A stretch of 64,000 nt of DNA from Portulaca oleracea (GCA_029582165.1 CM055872.1:34061261-34125260), one strand, 5' to 3'; counted from the first letter of the stretch, positions 31,038-43,479 are shown. Notes: generated by a model from the sequence alone, not told the origin. Numbers and translations are program-made.

Positions 31038-33096
31038 TGAGTGTGTGCTACTTGATGATTTTTTGGGTTTAGAGGTTTTAGGATTTAAGGAGGTAGCACG
31101 GGAAAAGTGTTAGAAAAATTTGGAGTTGAATTGAAAAGGAAAGGGTTAGACCGAAGGGAATCACGAGCATGACAGCCTGAGTCATGGCCGTGATGCCTAA
31201 AGACTGGTTTTTGAGCTTTTCAATTCTTGAGCGTCATGGCCATGGAACCTTGAGTCACGGTCATGACCCCTCCACATCTCTTCCCCTACTCTCCACCAAA
31301 GAAGTCATGGGCGTGACTGCCTCCGATCATGACCGTGTGACATTTGTAGCAAATTCAAGGTTTTTGAGGGTCACGGTCGTCACGCCCTGAGTCACGCTGG
31401 TGACCCCTGTAACGTGGTTTTGTAACCCCGGTTTTTGTATCGTTCTTCTCGAGGAGCTAGGGGCCTTAGCTAAAAGTATTACTCAAGAACGGGTCCAGAT
31501 CGCTAGGGTCGCAAAAGGTGAGGGTAGGGTAACTAATCTAAGAAAACACGATGAAATAAAGGAACTAAGGTCAGGTCAAAGGGAAAATGGGCTTCGGAGG
31601 CCTTTCAAGATGCAAACGGGAACAAGGAGACAGGTTTTGCAACAAGAGAGCAACAAGGAAAAAATCAAGTGGCAATTCCGTTATAAAATACCGACCGGGC
31701 TTCCTTTTTCGAGGATAGTCCGGATTAACTACCTCAAAGTTCACCACGGACCCGGATGGTTAATGAAACGGAATTCCCTAGTTAACCTCCTTCCCACGAA
31801 CTTTCGTGGGTGAGCATTAACTATCCCATGTACAACCTTTCATGACAAGTGTTGCATGTATTCGGGAGCTTTCGGACCCGAATACATCCCACTTGTGGGA
31901 AGGAATAGAGTGGGAAAGTGATTTTCCACCTAATTACACACTAAAATTGCTAACCCATCCCTAATTACCCATTCACACCCTTAATTACCCCTAACTCATT
32001 AGGGTTATAACCACTACTCATCACAACTATGCTAACAACATCAACAAAACCAACCCTAAACATGAATTCTAGCAAGGAATAAGCAAAACTCAATTAAAGC
32101 AATTAAAATGGAAACAAGAACATCAAAACAACAAAGAAGCAATTATAGGTAAGCAATTAAATCAACAAGTAATAACAAAAGAGATTAAGGAAAGAATTCA
32201 TCTAACAAGGATACCAAAGAGCAAGGATGAACATGAGAAAAGATGCTTCCAACAATCTTCAATACAAAACCCAAATCAAAGTAACGATTTCAATGGAAAT
32301 CCTCACTAATCCCTCACTAATTAAACCCTATTTACTACCTAAAAGCTAACCTAAGCTAACCCTAGACTAACTTTCCCTACTCAAGAGACTCTCCCAATAA
32401 GAAATCGCAGCTTGGAGTATATATACATAGCATGGTTGTTGAGCAAAACGCAGCATTTTGGCCGAGAAAACACGCGCAGAAGCAGGCAAGTTGTGGACGC
32501 GACAAGCCACGCCGTGGGCGCGACCTTGCAAAGAAGGTCCGGGCGATTCTGGCGTTCGACAGGTAGCGGGTGGCATCTTCCAGTTCGCGGCTGCGATCTC
32601 TATCTGGTCGAGTAGGTCACGGGCGCGACATCTAGGGTAGCGGGCGCGACCTTGCTCAAGCAAGCGGGGGTGATCATGTCTGGCGCTGTGTAGCAGGCGC
32701 TACACCATCGGTAATGGGTGCGACACCCAACTGTAGCGGGCCTGACGTCCGCTGTAGCACGCGCAACCACTTCCTGCCTCCCTTCCCTTATCTTGTTCCC
32801 TTTACTGTAACGCCCGCTACAGAGGTTGTAGTGGCTGTTACACCTCTGATCCGCTTCAAACTTGGGGAAGGTGATCTCGGGTCGACTCCGCATCGTTTCT
32901 CGACACGTCTTGGATTGGGAAATCACTCGGGATTCTCTAAAAAGCATCAATTTAGCCCATATTCCATGCTTTTGCTCCAAAAGTGCAAAAACTTGCACAA
33001 GAACTAAAAACTAATAAAAACGAAGGGAAAGACTCGGAAATGAGCCAAAAGAGCAAGCAAAAAGATGCTATTTAGGCCCAAAAATGGGACTAAACA
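31038..33096 (-). repeat. Element C 3' LTR
   Basis: On the minus strand: TGTTTAGTCCC start at 33096, a GC-rich dyad array (about 32810-32460), TATATATA at 32425-32418, a long downstream region, then a second dyad array (about 31430-31155) with GTCACGG and CGTGAC words, and the end near ACACACTCA. Collinear with 36093-38076. Confidence 0.8.
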
Positions 33097-35036
33097 CCTC
33101 CCCACACTAGAACTTTTGCTCGTCCCGAGCAAAACAAAATAAAAACAAACAAACAAAAACTAAACACCAACTCCTCTGTCGTGGGAGGAAACGAGTGCAT
33201 TTTGCGTATGCACCAAGCCCTTTAAACCCCCTGGCAGCCCAGGTGGACGAGGTGGGTCTTGTGAGGGTTTGTAGCGGCTATACCCACAAAAGCCAAAGAA
33301 AAGGAAAAAGGAGAGAGAAGAGAGAAGAGGTGAAAAACCAAAACAAAACTTGAAAAAGAAAGAAAGAAAGAACTTGCTTGTTAAGAGAATCACGCAATCA
33401 ACTACAAGAAAGCAATGCTAATCAACAAAAAGGAGCGGATACGAGCATATCAAGGACACATAATCCAAAGCATCACCAATCTTAGAGATTTTTGACCCCA
33501 AACGCATCCTACAAGACAAGGTCCTTTGTGCACAAGTGCTAGTGTATCCTAGTTGATCCTGATTGATCCAAAGTAAAAATCTCCACCCGAGCTCATTTCA
33601 AAGCGAAAAAGGTTGACAAAGAGTTGCCCTCCCCCGCTTGTGTCGCCCTTGGCTTGGTGAGGGCCGTAGGAGATGCAAGGAAAGGCTCCTTACATTATTA
33701 CACTTAACTTTCTTTGGTGTTGGGTTTTAGAATTTAAGGCCCAACATTTTCAACTTAGCTCAACAAGATTTAGCGTTAGTTTTTTCGGAAATTGTACGGC
33801 CCATAACGGGGTTTACCCTCCCAACACGGGCTACTCCATTCGCAAACAAAGTCCTTAAGGGGTAAGAGCGCTGCACCGCTCATACCGGTCCCGTCTAGGT
33901 AGACTAACTTAACAAGGTTAATGCCGGGTTTTTTCGGGATTAGGAACGACCCATAACGGAGTTTACCCTCCCAACACGAACTGCTCCATACGTAAACATT
34001 TTACTTAAGGGACATGAGTGTCGCCCACTCACATCAGACTCGTGTAGGTTTAGCCGACAAAAACCAATTAACTAAATTAATTAACTCTCACTTTTCTACA
34101 AGCTCGAGGGTGAAAAACTAAGGTCTCACGGTTTTAAAAAGGAAGTGAAAGAAACAAGAACCTCGTTTTGCAATCAACGAGGGGAATCTAATTAGATAAG
34201 TCATGGCAACACCTGATCTAGGGCCTACAACGCTCGTACTGGCTTCTTTTAAGAAGATTAACAACGACTTCGAGCCATTGACTAAGCGATTCTAAAAACA
34301 AGGCAAAAACTAAAGTAAACCAGAAAATTTTTAGAAGTTTTTCACAGCTTTTTCTCCCTTTTTCTTTTTGAAACACCAAATTTTTTCAAATTTTAGCCTG
34401 AAAAGGACAAACAAAAATAAAATGCTAGGTGATCTACCCTTGAAACAAATATAACTCCCCCCCCCCCCACACTTAAAATGCCACAATGTCCTCATTGTGG
34501 GAAGGGTGTCACATGAAATGGTAGAACAACAAAAAGAAGCACATAAAAACACCTAGCAAGAAAAAGCAGTGGCGACCCGAGCCCACACGACTCCAACAAC
34601 AAGATCAACCCAACAAGCACATACTAGGGGTTCGCCACCAAAAGAAAAATCAAGCATGCATCATGGATAAAAAATATAACATGTTCAAAGGGGGTGGAAA
34701 GAGGTTACCTATAGATCTTCAAATAGAATACTCTCAATCCACGATCCAAAAGAACCAAGCATAGGGTTAGGATAAGCAAAATAAACTACCTAGATGCTTG
34801 AGCCTTAGCATGGAATATTCGAAACATGAAAAAGAAACTAAGTAAGAAAGGAAAGGAAACAATTAAAAGAAAGTATGGGTTACCTCGCATATAGTGCTTG
34901 TTTTAGGTCCCTAGCTTGACCTAATACATGTTTGATCCTTGAAAGACGTGGTACATGGGACAAAAGCATCTTTCATCTCTTCCACCATTTTATCTTCCTC
35001 CCTTTCCAGAATTTCCCCATTTTGCAAGCATAAAGG
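33097..35036 (-). other. Element C 3' non-coding region with two purine-tract motifs
   Basis: On the minus strand, near 34505-34456, the text reads CAATGAGGACATTGTGGCA, then TTTTAAGTGTG and a G12 run (C12 on plus, 34457-34468). This is the motif found after ORF3 in elements A and B. A second purine tract precedes the LTR (33107-33097). Between them a segment of about 150 bp is duplicated (CCATAACGG at 33801 and 33951). No gene is supported here. Confidence 0.6.
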
Positions 35037-36088
35037 TCAAGATGATCTAACCAGTTTTGTAGTTGACCTCGGGGAAAAGAGAGGTAAAGGCTTCTTATTT
35101 TTTCTCCACCTTCGTTTCCTTCTCTTCTTCCAACATCTCCCAACCACCATAGTGAACCAAACAAGTTGTTCTTCCGGAGGTCGAATCGGGTGAAATAAAT
35201 GAGGAGGCAATTTAAACTCCACTCTAGTTGGTTCCCGAAATTTTGAAACCTCGAGAACAAGCATGGGTTGATGCCGGTCATCTTCCTTCAATACTTCCTC
35301 TTTCTTCTCAACCCCCTCCTTGAATTCTTCTTCAACAAGATTGTTCAATGTGATCAGGAAGTACTCAAACTCCACTTGGGGAAAAGAATAATCTGAAGAT
35401 ACCGCATCATCAATTATAAAATCATGAACCTCCATACGCTCAAAGAAAGGCTCCTCTAATGGAATATCCTCTACTTCTCTAGTAGATGCCCCATCAAAAA
35501 GATTAGTAAGGAAGACAACCACACTACTATCGGGCTCAATATGGATAGGCTCGAGAAGGATCTCCTCCAAAGGACACATATATGAAAGCTCGAACATATA
35601 AGGCTCTATTGAGTACCCATCTATTTCCTCATTGAATTTTTATTCCTCACTCAACTTCTTCTCATTCTCAATTTTGGCCTCTTAAAACACCACCTCCCTT
35701 TCTTCATTCATCTCCAACTCACTTTCTTTCTCTTCTTCTCTATAAAATTTGGTACTATGGCTTCTTCTTAACTCCGGACAGTGATAAGATTCACTGGCAT
35801 CATTGGGGTAGGTTGAGGTTGGATGGGAATGATATGAGGAATATAGTCTTGCTGAGCAATTTGGGCCCATTGATTTTCAATGCTCTCGAGACGAGCCCTA
35901 TCATTCTCTTGGTTTTCCATAATTTGCTTCAGCATTTTCTCTATGTTGGACTCTTGAAATGGTTGGGGCTCTTGAAGTTGAGGGGTAGGTTGGTGGTAAG
36001 TGGGTTGCCAAACTTGTTGGTTTTGGTAGTTGGGTGAGAAATGTTGGACTTGTTGGGTAAATTGTTGGGTCTCCTGCATGATTCCCAT
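35037..36088 (-). pseudogene. Element C gag C-terminal fragment and acidic ORF
   Basis: 36088 down to 35768 encodes a Q-rich segment (QETQQFTQQVQHF, QQVWQPTYHQPTPQLQEP) followed by a coiled-coil-like stretch, MLKQIMENQENDRARLESIE. This corresponds to the tail of Athila-type Gag beyond the core. 35597 down to 35037 encodes an acidic peptide (DSSVVVFLTNLF, VEDIPLEEPFFERMEVHDF, EEEFKEGVEKKEEV) that I do not recognise; it includes EFKLPPHLFHP, which resembles the linker just before RT in Athila pol. Between them are stops and shifts. The element keeps little more than this. Confidence 0.5.
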
Positions 36089-36092
36089 TGGA

Positions 36093-38076
36093 TGAGTGTG
36101 TCCTACTTGATGAGTTTTAGGGTTTAGAGGTGTTAGGATTTAAGGAGGTAGCAAGGGAAAGTGTTAGAAAAATTTGGAGTTGAAATGAAAAGGAAAGGGT
36201 TAGACCGAAGGCAATCACGAGCATGACAACCCTGAGTCACGCCCGTGATGCCTAAAGACTGGTTTTTGAGCTTTTCAATTCTTGAGCGTCATGACCATGG
36301 ACCCTTGAGTCACGGTCATGACCCCTCCACCCGAAGGAAGTCACGGGCGTGACTACCTCCGATCATGACCGTGTGACATTTGTAGCAAATTCTAAGGTTT
36401 TTGAGGGTCACGGTCGTGACGCCCTGAGTCACGCTCGGGACCCCTGTAACGTGGTTTTTTAGCCCCGGTTTTTGTATCGTTCTTCTCGAGGAGCTAGGGG
36501 CCTTGGCTAAAAGTATTGGTCAAGAACAGGTCCAGATTGCTAGGGTTGCAAAAGGTGAGGGTAGGGTAACTAATCTAAGCAAACACGATGAACCAAAGGA
36601 ACTAAGGTCAGGTCAAAGGGAAAATGGGCTTCGGAGGCCTTTCGGGATGCAAACGGAAACAAGGAGACGGGTTTTGGAACAAGAGAGCAACAAGGAGAAA
36701 AATCAAGTGGCAATTCCATTAGAAAATACCCACCGGGCTTCCTCTTTCGAGGATAGTCCGGATTAACTACCTCAAAGTCCACCACGGACCCGGAGGGTTA
36801 ACGAAACGGAATTCCCTAGTTAACCTCCTTCCACTTTTGTTGGTGAGCATTAACTATCCCATCTCCAACCTTCCATGACAAGTGTTGCATGTATTCGGGA
36901 GCTTTCGGACCCAAATACACCCCACTTGTGGGAAGGAATAGAGTGGGATAGTTATTTTCCACCTAATTACACACTAAAATTGCTAACCCATCCCTAATTA
37001 CCCATTCACGCCCTTAATTGCTAAAATTGCTAACTCATCACAACTATGCTAACAACATCAACAAAACCAACCCCAAACATGAATTCTAGCAAGGAATAAG
37101 CAAAACTCAACCAAAGCAATTAAAATGACAACAAGAACATCAAAGCAACAAAGAAGCAATCAAAGGAAAGCATTTAAATCAACAAGTAATAACAAAAGAG
37201 ATTAAGGAAAGAATTCACCTAACAAGGATACCATAGAGCAAGGATGAACAAGAGAAAAGCTGCTTCCAACAATCTTCAATACAAAACCCAAATCAAAGTA
37301 ATGATTTCAATGGAAATTCTCACTAATCATTCACTAATTAAACCCTAATTACTACCTAAAAGCTAACCTAGGCTAACCCTAGACTAACTTTAATTTCCCT
37401 ACTCAAGAGACTCTCCCCATAAGAAATCGTAGCTTAGAGTATATATACATAGCATGGTTGTTGAGAAAAACGCAGCATTTTGGCCGAGAAAACACGCGCA
37501 GAAGCAGGCAGGTCGCGGGCGTGACCTTGCTAAGAAGGTCTAGGCGATTCTGGCGTTCGACAGGTAGCGGGCGACATCTTCCAGTTCGCGGCCGTGATGT
37601 CCATCTGGCCGAGTAGGTCGCGGGCGCGACCTTGCTCTGGCAAGCGGGGGTGATCATGTCTGGCGTTGTGCAACGGGCGCTACACCATCTGTAACGGGTG
37701 CGACACCCAGCTATAGTGGGCGCGACGTCCGCTGTAGCATGCACGACCACTTCTTGCCTCCTTTCCCCTATCTTGTTCCCTTGACTATAACGCCCGCGAC
37801 AGAGGTTGTAGCAGGTGTTATACCTCTGATCCGCTTCAATCTTGGGGAAGGTGATCCCGGGTCAGTTCCGCATCGTTTCTCGGCACGTCTTGGCTCGGGA
37901 AATTGCTCGGGATTCCCTAAAAAGCCTCAATTTAGCCCATATTCCATGCTTTTTCTCCAAAAGGGCGAAAACCTGCAAAACAACTAAAAACTAATAAAAA
38001 CAAAGGAAAAGACTAGGAAACGAGCCAAAAGGGCAAGCAAAAAGATGTTATTTAGGCCCAAAAATGGGACTAAACA
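36093..38076 (-). repeat. Element C 5' LTR
   Basis: The same order as the left copy: TGTTTAGTCCC at 38076, dyads such as GGTCGCGGGCGCGACC (37616-37631) and GGTCGCGGGCGTGACC (37511-37526), TATATATA at 37447-37440, and a second array including GTCACGGTCGTGAC (36407-36420). Its inner end runs directly into gag coding sequence with no primer site, which is abnormal for a 5' LTR. Confidence 0.78.
37440..37770 (-). promoter_or_regulatory. Element C U3 palindrome array and TATA box
   Basis: Upstream of TATATATA (minus strand) lie dyads whose words are GGTCGCGGGCGCGACC, AACGGGCGCTACA and AACGGGTGCGACACC. The counterpart in the other LTR is 32418-32810. The words differ from those of elements A, B and D, but position and GC-rich dyad form are the same. 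Confidence 0.5.
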
Positions 38077-38483
38077 AACCCCCCATTTTGTCGCGATTAT
38101 TTCAAGGGTTGAAGGTTTCATTTTCGTCATTTCAACTGTGATACCCACAGCTCACGACCCCTCTATTCCTTCTCTCCTACCCTCGCGACCAAAATCCCTA
38201 CCCTCCATTATTATGCCTTTCTCTCCAATTTCAATCCACGCCCAAAACCTTCATTATTAACCCTTTCTCTCCAATTTCACTTTCCCAAAACCTTAATTTC
38301 TCCATCCCCCTTCTTCCCTCATCCTATAAACCGTAATCTCCTTCTCTTCTTCTCTCTAGAACCTTAAACTTCTTCTTGGAGAGTTTGAGCTTCAGAGAAA
38401 GAAGCAACCTATTTGTGATCCTCCACACATCATGATCGGGTTTTCTACAATTATCAATCATTCTGAGGAACCATACCGCCATG
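38077..38483. other. Unassigned sequence right of element C
   Basis: Pyrimidine-rich, UTR-like sequence (CCTTCTCTCC, TTTCTCTCCAATTTCA repeats). It may be the upstream part of the CACTA-like gene relic that follows. Nothing else is visible. Confidence 0.35.
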
Positions 38484-38841
38484 AATGAAGCATCCTGCTC
38501 CGGCAACGGCACCAGCATCGGTAGCTCTGTCCGCATTCTTAGGTAAACCCAAAAAGGCTCGTACTCCTACCACTGAGTTTTTGCGCCTTGATGAAAGACC
38601 AAATATTCGCATTAGAGTTAGATGAGTTGTATAACCGCAAGCACTACAACATAACATGCCTATTGCAACTGATACCACCAAGTGATACGCTCTACTTCAA
38701 AGCTAGTACCAGTCTCAACAACAAATGCTAACCCAATTACAAGAAGAAATGACTCAATATATGTTGCAGCAACAACAACAACCGGGTAGTGATTCACAAC
38801 CTGATGATCTGAACACCGCTACCCCACCCTCTCCTAGTTAG
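38484..38841 (+). pseudogene. Q-rich C-terminal fragment of a CACTA-like ORF
   Basis: The frame reads KHPAPATAPASVALSAFLGK, then PTTEFLRLDERPNIRIRVR and a stop. In a later frame it reads YQSQQQMLTQLQEEMTQYML, then QQQQQPGSDSQPDD, ending TPPSPS and TAG at 38839-38841. A glutamine-rich coiled tail near the 3' end is typical of plant En/Spm-like transposon proteins, and the following subterminal repeats fit that. Several stops are present. Identification is tentative. Confidence 0.35.
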
Positions 38842-39009
38842 TATTATTACAAACTTATGATTTGAGAAAACTTTAAAACTGGGTTAGAAACTTATGTAAT
38901 GTATGACATGAAAATTTAGGATTCATGTATTTTATTATATTTTCACTCTAGAGGTGTATTAGTTATGTTATGTATCACATGAAGAACTTGGATTCATGTA
39001 TGCGAATTG

Positions 39010-39378
39010 AGCATTTGGGCAGCGGAGCGACCGATATTCTATTAGAAGTAGCCACCGATACAATGTTAGTATATAGAAAAGCAGGTCCTTCCATTAGTTG
39101 AACAAATACAAAATCCAAAAAAAAAAAAAACAAAATTAGCGACCTATAATTTATCGGTCGCTAACTATTGGTGGTTGTAGTTAGAATTGTGAATAGTCAG
39201 AGGCATGCAAGTCAGCGACCGATAACTTATCAGTCGCTGACAGTGACCAATAACCAGTGACCGATAAATTATCGGTCGCTAGTTATTAGTCGCTGATAGT
39301 GATTGATAAACAACGAACGATAAATTATCGGTCGCTAGCTAAGCGACTGATAAATATCGGTCGTTAGCTTTAGCCAGC
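39010..39378. repeat. CACTA-like subterminal palindromic repeats
   Basis: Words of the type GCGACCGATAAATTATCGG followed by TCGCT recur: near 39018, 39047, 39138-39163, 39213-39240, 39258-39282, 39320-39345 and 39358. Dense inverted subterminal repeats of AGCGACCGATA are characteristic of plant CACTA (En/Spm) ends. The terminal CACTA itself is missing because element A begins at 39379. Confidence 0.65.
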
Positions 39379-40809
39379 TAATAAGTTTATTTTATATAAT
39401 TATGATCTAGGATTATTTAAAGTTAATTTGGGTGAATTTACTTATGAATGTATTATTTTATACCTGAATTCTCTACAATATGCTTGGTTAGAGTTTGGTA
39501 TAAGTTTTGTAGGAAAATGGTGTTATTTGGATCAAATCAACCTCAAAACCAAGGCAAAGGAGTCCAAGTAGATCACAAATCAAGAGAGACATCCACCCCA
39601 AGGCCCAAACATTGGCCCAAGAAGACATTGGATACCAGCAGAACCCAACACAGGTGCTAAAAGACCCAACACGAGTCGTTTCAGCCTCCAGAAAGTGCAG
39701 AAATTGATTCTAGTGACCAACACGACCCGTATTGAATGCAACACGGTCCGTGTTGACCTGGGATCACCCGTGTTGGCCCTGTTTAATGCAAAAATGGCGT
39801 TTCGGTTGCTCTTAATGCTATATAATTGATGTTTCCGGCTGTTTTTGTTGTCATTCATTCCCATTGATCATCATCCTCATCATCATATTCATCCATCCCT
39901 TCATCCATTATTCCATCCAAGTACATCCATAGTTGAAGATTGAGAGTTCATTGGAGTTTGAAGATTAACTTGCAAGAATCCATTGAAGTGGAGAAGCAAA
40001 AGTCTCAACCGATCATCAATCAAGCAAGGATTGATTCAACACTCGGTTTACTTCTCTTTATTATAGTTTTCATGCATTTTAGTATAGACTTTCATATGTT
40101 TAGTGAATTGAACATGAGTCGTAAGTAGTTTCATAGGTTTCGGGGATAAACCCTTATTAGTTTCTCTTAGGGATTGAATATTGTTGGATTGAACAAGTAT
40201 GTTAATCTAGTTTGAATGCATTTTATTTATCCTTTGATTATGTTTGTCATTGCTTTTGTTTGCGCACCATTAGCATGGATTTAGATTGTTGAATGAAGTA
40301 CCGAACAAAGAAATTTGATAATTGGAACCCTTAGGATTAAACTAATTATGAATTGAACTAGACATAGAAGGCTTTATGATTAGGGGTCATTGGATAATTT
40401 GATCTTTAACTTTTTAAAATTGAAATAACCACGATAGTAGGTGATTGATTTTGCTAAGCAATCCGTTTCATTGCCAAAAGCTCGCTACGGAATAATTTAT
40501 GTGATTATCGACCCTAAAATGTACCTAATAAGTAACATACATGTTCAATCCTACTTGTTTGATTCATAGAGTTACTTAGGTTTTGTCCCCTGAACGCTTT
40601 TCTCATATTGATTAATCCAAGTAAATTGTGTGAATATTTGTTTGTTTTGGCCTTTTTAGTGATTAGAAATAGAAATATTTCTTCTCAGTCAAAAACCCGA
40701 CCGATTTAGCAATCACGTAGGAGGCTAGTTTGGTGTGTAGTTAGCAAAGTCCCTGTGGGATCGACCTTGATATTTTCTACACGTACACCCATGCACTTGC
40801 GGCGTATCA
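39379..40809 (+). repeat. Element A left LTR (1431 bp)
   Basis: It starts TAATAAGTTTATTTTATAT (TGATAACTGT in the right copy) and ends TTGCGGCGTATCA. Palindromes lie at 39719-39755, the TATA box (CTATATAATTG) near 39822, followed by ATCATCATCC-rich leader sequence and CCTGAACGCTTTTCTCATATTG-like text. It is diverged from 61175-62599 by many substitutions, so element A is older than B or D. Confidence 0.9.
39657..39835 (+). promoter_or_regulatory. Element A U3 palindromes and TATA box
   Basis: CAACACGACCCGTATTG (39719-39735) and CAACACGGTCCGTGTTG (39739-39755), then the half-word CACCCGTGTTGG, followed by TATATAA about 70 bp on. The counterpart in the right LTR is at 61514-61550, with a TATA box near 61614. 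The word is identical to that in the Copia solo LTR at 4561. Confidence 0.55.
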
Positions 40810-40815
40810 AGTTTT

Positions 40816-40833
40816 TGGCGCTGTTGCCAGGGA
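40816..40833 (+). other. Element A primer-binding site (tRNA-Asp type)
   Basis: TGGCGCTGTTGCCAGGGA differs at two positions from TGGCGCCGTTGCCGGGGA, the second-unit copy at 62606, which from memory is the exact complement of plant tRNA-Asp with CCA. This is the usual Athila primer. Confidence 0.85.
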
Positions 40834-40955
40834 CTTTTTCCCTAGCCGCCACCGAATGAATATCCTTAGATTGACTACATCATTTTCTTTTATTTTTCTT
40901 GTTTGATCTCCATTTGGTTTCATTTTTTGTCTCTTGCTAGCTTTTCCTTAGGTGC

Positions 40956-42340
40956 ATGCAAAAGGCACCACTATTCGAGTTCGATCCGGAGATAGAAAGA
41001 ACCTTCCGTTCTAGGCGGAAGCGCTAACGAATAGAGGAAGCAAGAAGGAGGCAAGAACAAGCTAAGGAGAAACCGAAGATGGCCCAGCCAAGACGTACTT
41101 TTGGGCAATGCGTGACTCCCCCAGTCGCGAATCAGCCCACGGCCATCAACGCATCGGGAGTGGATGCGCACGACTTCGAATTGGAAAGCTCCCTCATCAA
41201 CTTAGTGAAGGCCTCACCATTTCATGGCCTTCCCAATGAAGACCCAAACCGGCATTTCCGCATCTTTCGGCAAGCATGTGAGACTTTCAAGGCGAATGAG
41301 GCGACGGAGGGCGCAATCAAACTCCGGCTTTTACCTTTCTCACTAGAAGGGAAGGCTTGGGAATGGTTGGATTCCCTACCGCCGACCACCACCATCACCA
41401 CCTTTATTCAACTTGCTAGTGCATTCGTGGCGAAATATTTTCCGCCTAGCAAGTTGACAAGCTTGAGGAATCATATTTCCACATTCGCACAAGAACCGGG
41501 AGAGAGCTTCTACGATGCATGGGAGAGGTTCAAGGACCTCTTGAGGCAATGCCTCCAACATGGTTTTGAGCCTTGGGTGTCGATCCAAGCGCTCTACAAC
41601 GGATTGGATGACAACTTTAGAGCCAACATCTTGGCTGCGGCGGGAGGAAATATCATGAGCAAGACTGTGGAAGAGCTTTATGAACTCATCGAGAAGATTT
41701 CAACGAACAGCTACCAATGGTCTAAGCCCCGTTCCGCACGAACGGGAGGTAAGTATGAGGTAGATGCTATCACTCTTTTATCCGAAAAAAATAGATGATA
41801 TTACTGAAAAGATGGATAAAATGAATGTGAATGCTACCCCTCCCCCTCAACCTCAATGTGCTACTTGTCATTCGAATGAGCATGAGACCTTATTTTGTCC
41901 TAACGGGATGGGTGGTGTAGATCCTAACGAACAAGCCAATTATGTTGGTAACCCGAATGCTTACCATCCCGGTTTTAGAAATCAAACCGAATTTTTTTTA
42001 CCGGAATAATAATCATTTAGGTGCCCATGAAGGACAAAGACCTCCCCAAGGACAAGGCCAATCTTCATCTCAAGACCTAAAGAACGTAGAGGCCATGCTA
42101 GAAACTTTCATTCAATCCCAACAAAGGCAATTTGAGCACCAAAAGAGGCAGGATGAAGTTATAAAAGCATTGGCCACTAGAGTTGACTTGTTGACTACCC
42201 ATAACAATATGCTTGAAACCCGAATTGCCGATAAGGCTAGTAGTTCTATCCCCCTCCGGGATCACTCCCTGGACAGCTTGTCCCTAATCCTAATGCGCAA
42301 TACCAAGCCATAACTTTGAGAAGTGGGACACAATTGGGAT
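40956..42340 (+). pseudogene. gag: Element A Gag, frameshifted
   Basis: The reading frame starts at ATG 40956 (MQKAPLFEFDPEIERTF). It meets a TAA at 41025 that is absent in the second unit, then runs 239 codons from the internal ATG at 41079. Core motifs: SPFHGLPNEDPN, RLLPFSLEGKAWEWLDSLPP, FPPSKLTSLRN, ESFYDAWERFKDLLRQC, LYNGLDDNFR. An extra A in a run of A near 41790 shifts the frame into the CATCHSNEHETLFCPNG segment, a cysteine-rich stretch in the zinc-knuckle position. A second shift in a T run near 41997 precedes the coiled tail (NVEAMLETFIQSQQRQFEHQ). Gag forms the particle; this copy cannot make full-length protein. Confidence 0.88.
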
Positions 42341-42369
42341 AGCCTAGGGGAACTAGGATTGAGCATGTT

Positions 42370-43479
42370 GTGATTGATGTGCCTAATGATGTTGTGAATG
42401 ATAATGGAAATGTTGCTGAAAATGTTGTTGTGAATGAGGAGGATTCTGTTCCCTCCAATGAGAATTTGATTGATGTGCATGTGCAAAATAATAAGGAGAA
42501 TCCTAATGATTCCCAAGAACCTTCCCAAAGAATTTATAAACCACCTTTGCCATTCCCACAAAGAATGGCTAAGGGAAAAGTTGACAAACAATTTCGGAAG
42601 TTTTTGGAAGTCATTAAGAAACTCGAAATAAGCATACCCTTTACCGAGGCCTTGTCTCAAATGCCCACTTATGCTAAATTTTTAAAAGAGATTTTATCAA
42701 ACAAAAGGAAGCTAGAGGGGCATGAGACTATGGCTTTGAGTGATCATTGTAGCACCGCAATCCAAAATAAGCTTACACCTAAGCTTAAGGATCCCGAGAG
42801 CTTCACTATTCCTTGTGTTGTGGGTAATGTGTTCATCGATCGTGCTTTGTGTGATTTGGGGTCTAGTGTGAATTTGATGCCCCTTTCATTATCTGAAAAA
42901 CTTGGATTGGGTGAGTTGAAACCCACTTCCATGTCTTTGTAACTTCCTGGTCATTCTGCGAAATACCCAATGGGTATTCTTGAAGATGTCCCTATCAAGG
43001 TGGGAGACATCTTTGTGCCCGTGGATTTTGTTGTGCTTGACATTGATGAGGACTTGCGCACCCCCATCATTCTTGGTAGGCTTGTCATGGCCACTTCGGG
43101 GTGTTGTGTGGTTGTGAAAAATTGCAAAATGACTTTTGATGTGGGGAAAGATAAGATTGAGTTTAATGTGAACAATGCTTGCAAATTTCCTTCTATTTTC
43201 GATGATTTCAATTTTATTGATTCTATTGAAGGAGTAGTGAGGGAATTTGAATCTAACCCCAAGTCAAGTGATCCACTTGAGCTATGTTTGTTGTTTGATG
43301 GATCTTTGCAAGATGATTGCTCCGAGGTAGTTGCTTGTGCGGAGCTATTGGAATCATCCCGTCAAATCCCTCCAGGATTCGCTATGAAGGAAGATTTAGA
43401 AATCGAAGAGGAGCCTAAGTATGGTGTGAAGAAAGCTCCCGAGGTAGAAATGAAACCTCTTCCTTCTTCATTGAGGTAA
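42370..43479 (+). pseudogene. Element A Gag tail and aspartic protease, stop-interrupted
   Basis: The frame includes a linker (PLPFPQRMAKGKVDKQFRKF, LPFTEALSQMP-type segment SIPFTEALSQMPTYAKFLKE) and the retropepsin core ALCDLGSSVNLMPLSLSEKL. The catalytic triplet reads D-L-G, as in many Athila elements (DLGAS), rather than D-T/S-G. After an in-frame TAA at 42940-42942 (probably from CAA) it continues YPMGILEDVPIKVGDIFVPV, DFVVLDIDEDLRTPIILGR and the downstream acidic linker. A second stop at 43477-43479 sits at the start of the RT linker (LR*EFLGPNSTY). Both stops are in the same frame, so decay here is by point mutation. Confidence 0.85.

Larger units (their letters stand above)
31038..38076 (-). 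mobile_element. Element C: pol-less Athila-like element with about 2-kb LTRs
   Basis: Two direct repeats (31038-33096, 36093-38076) enclose 3.0 kb. Orientation is minus: the repeats begin, on that strand, TGTTTAGTCCC; a purine tract (GTGTGGGGAGG, 33097-33107) precedes the left copy; and the interior carries a gag C-terminal fragment reading right to left. RT, RNase H and integrase are absent. No convincing target duplication or PBS is found, so the junctions have been altered or the boundaries at 31038 and 36093 are internal breakpoints. Confidence 0.75.

Noticed and set aside
32367..33007. Overlapping frames in the GC-rich part of element C LTR
   Set aside because: They arise from the dyad array, are not maintained in the other LTR copy and match no family.
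38324..38681. Minus-strand frames opposite the Q-rich CACTA-like fragment
   Set aside because: Shadows of the plus-strand coding remnant, which has the clearer amino-acid composition.
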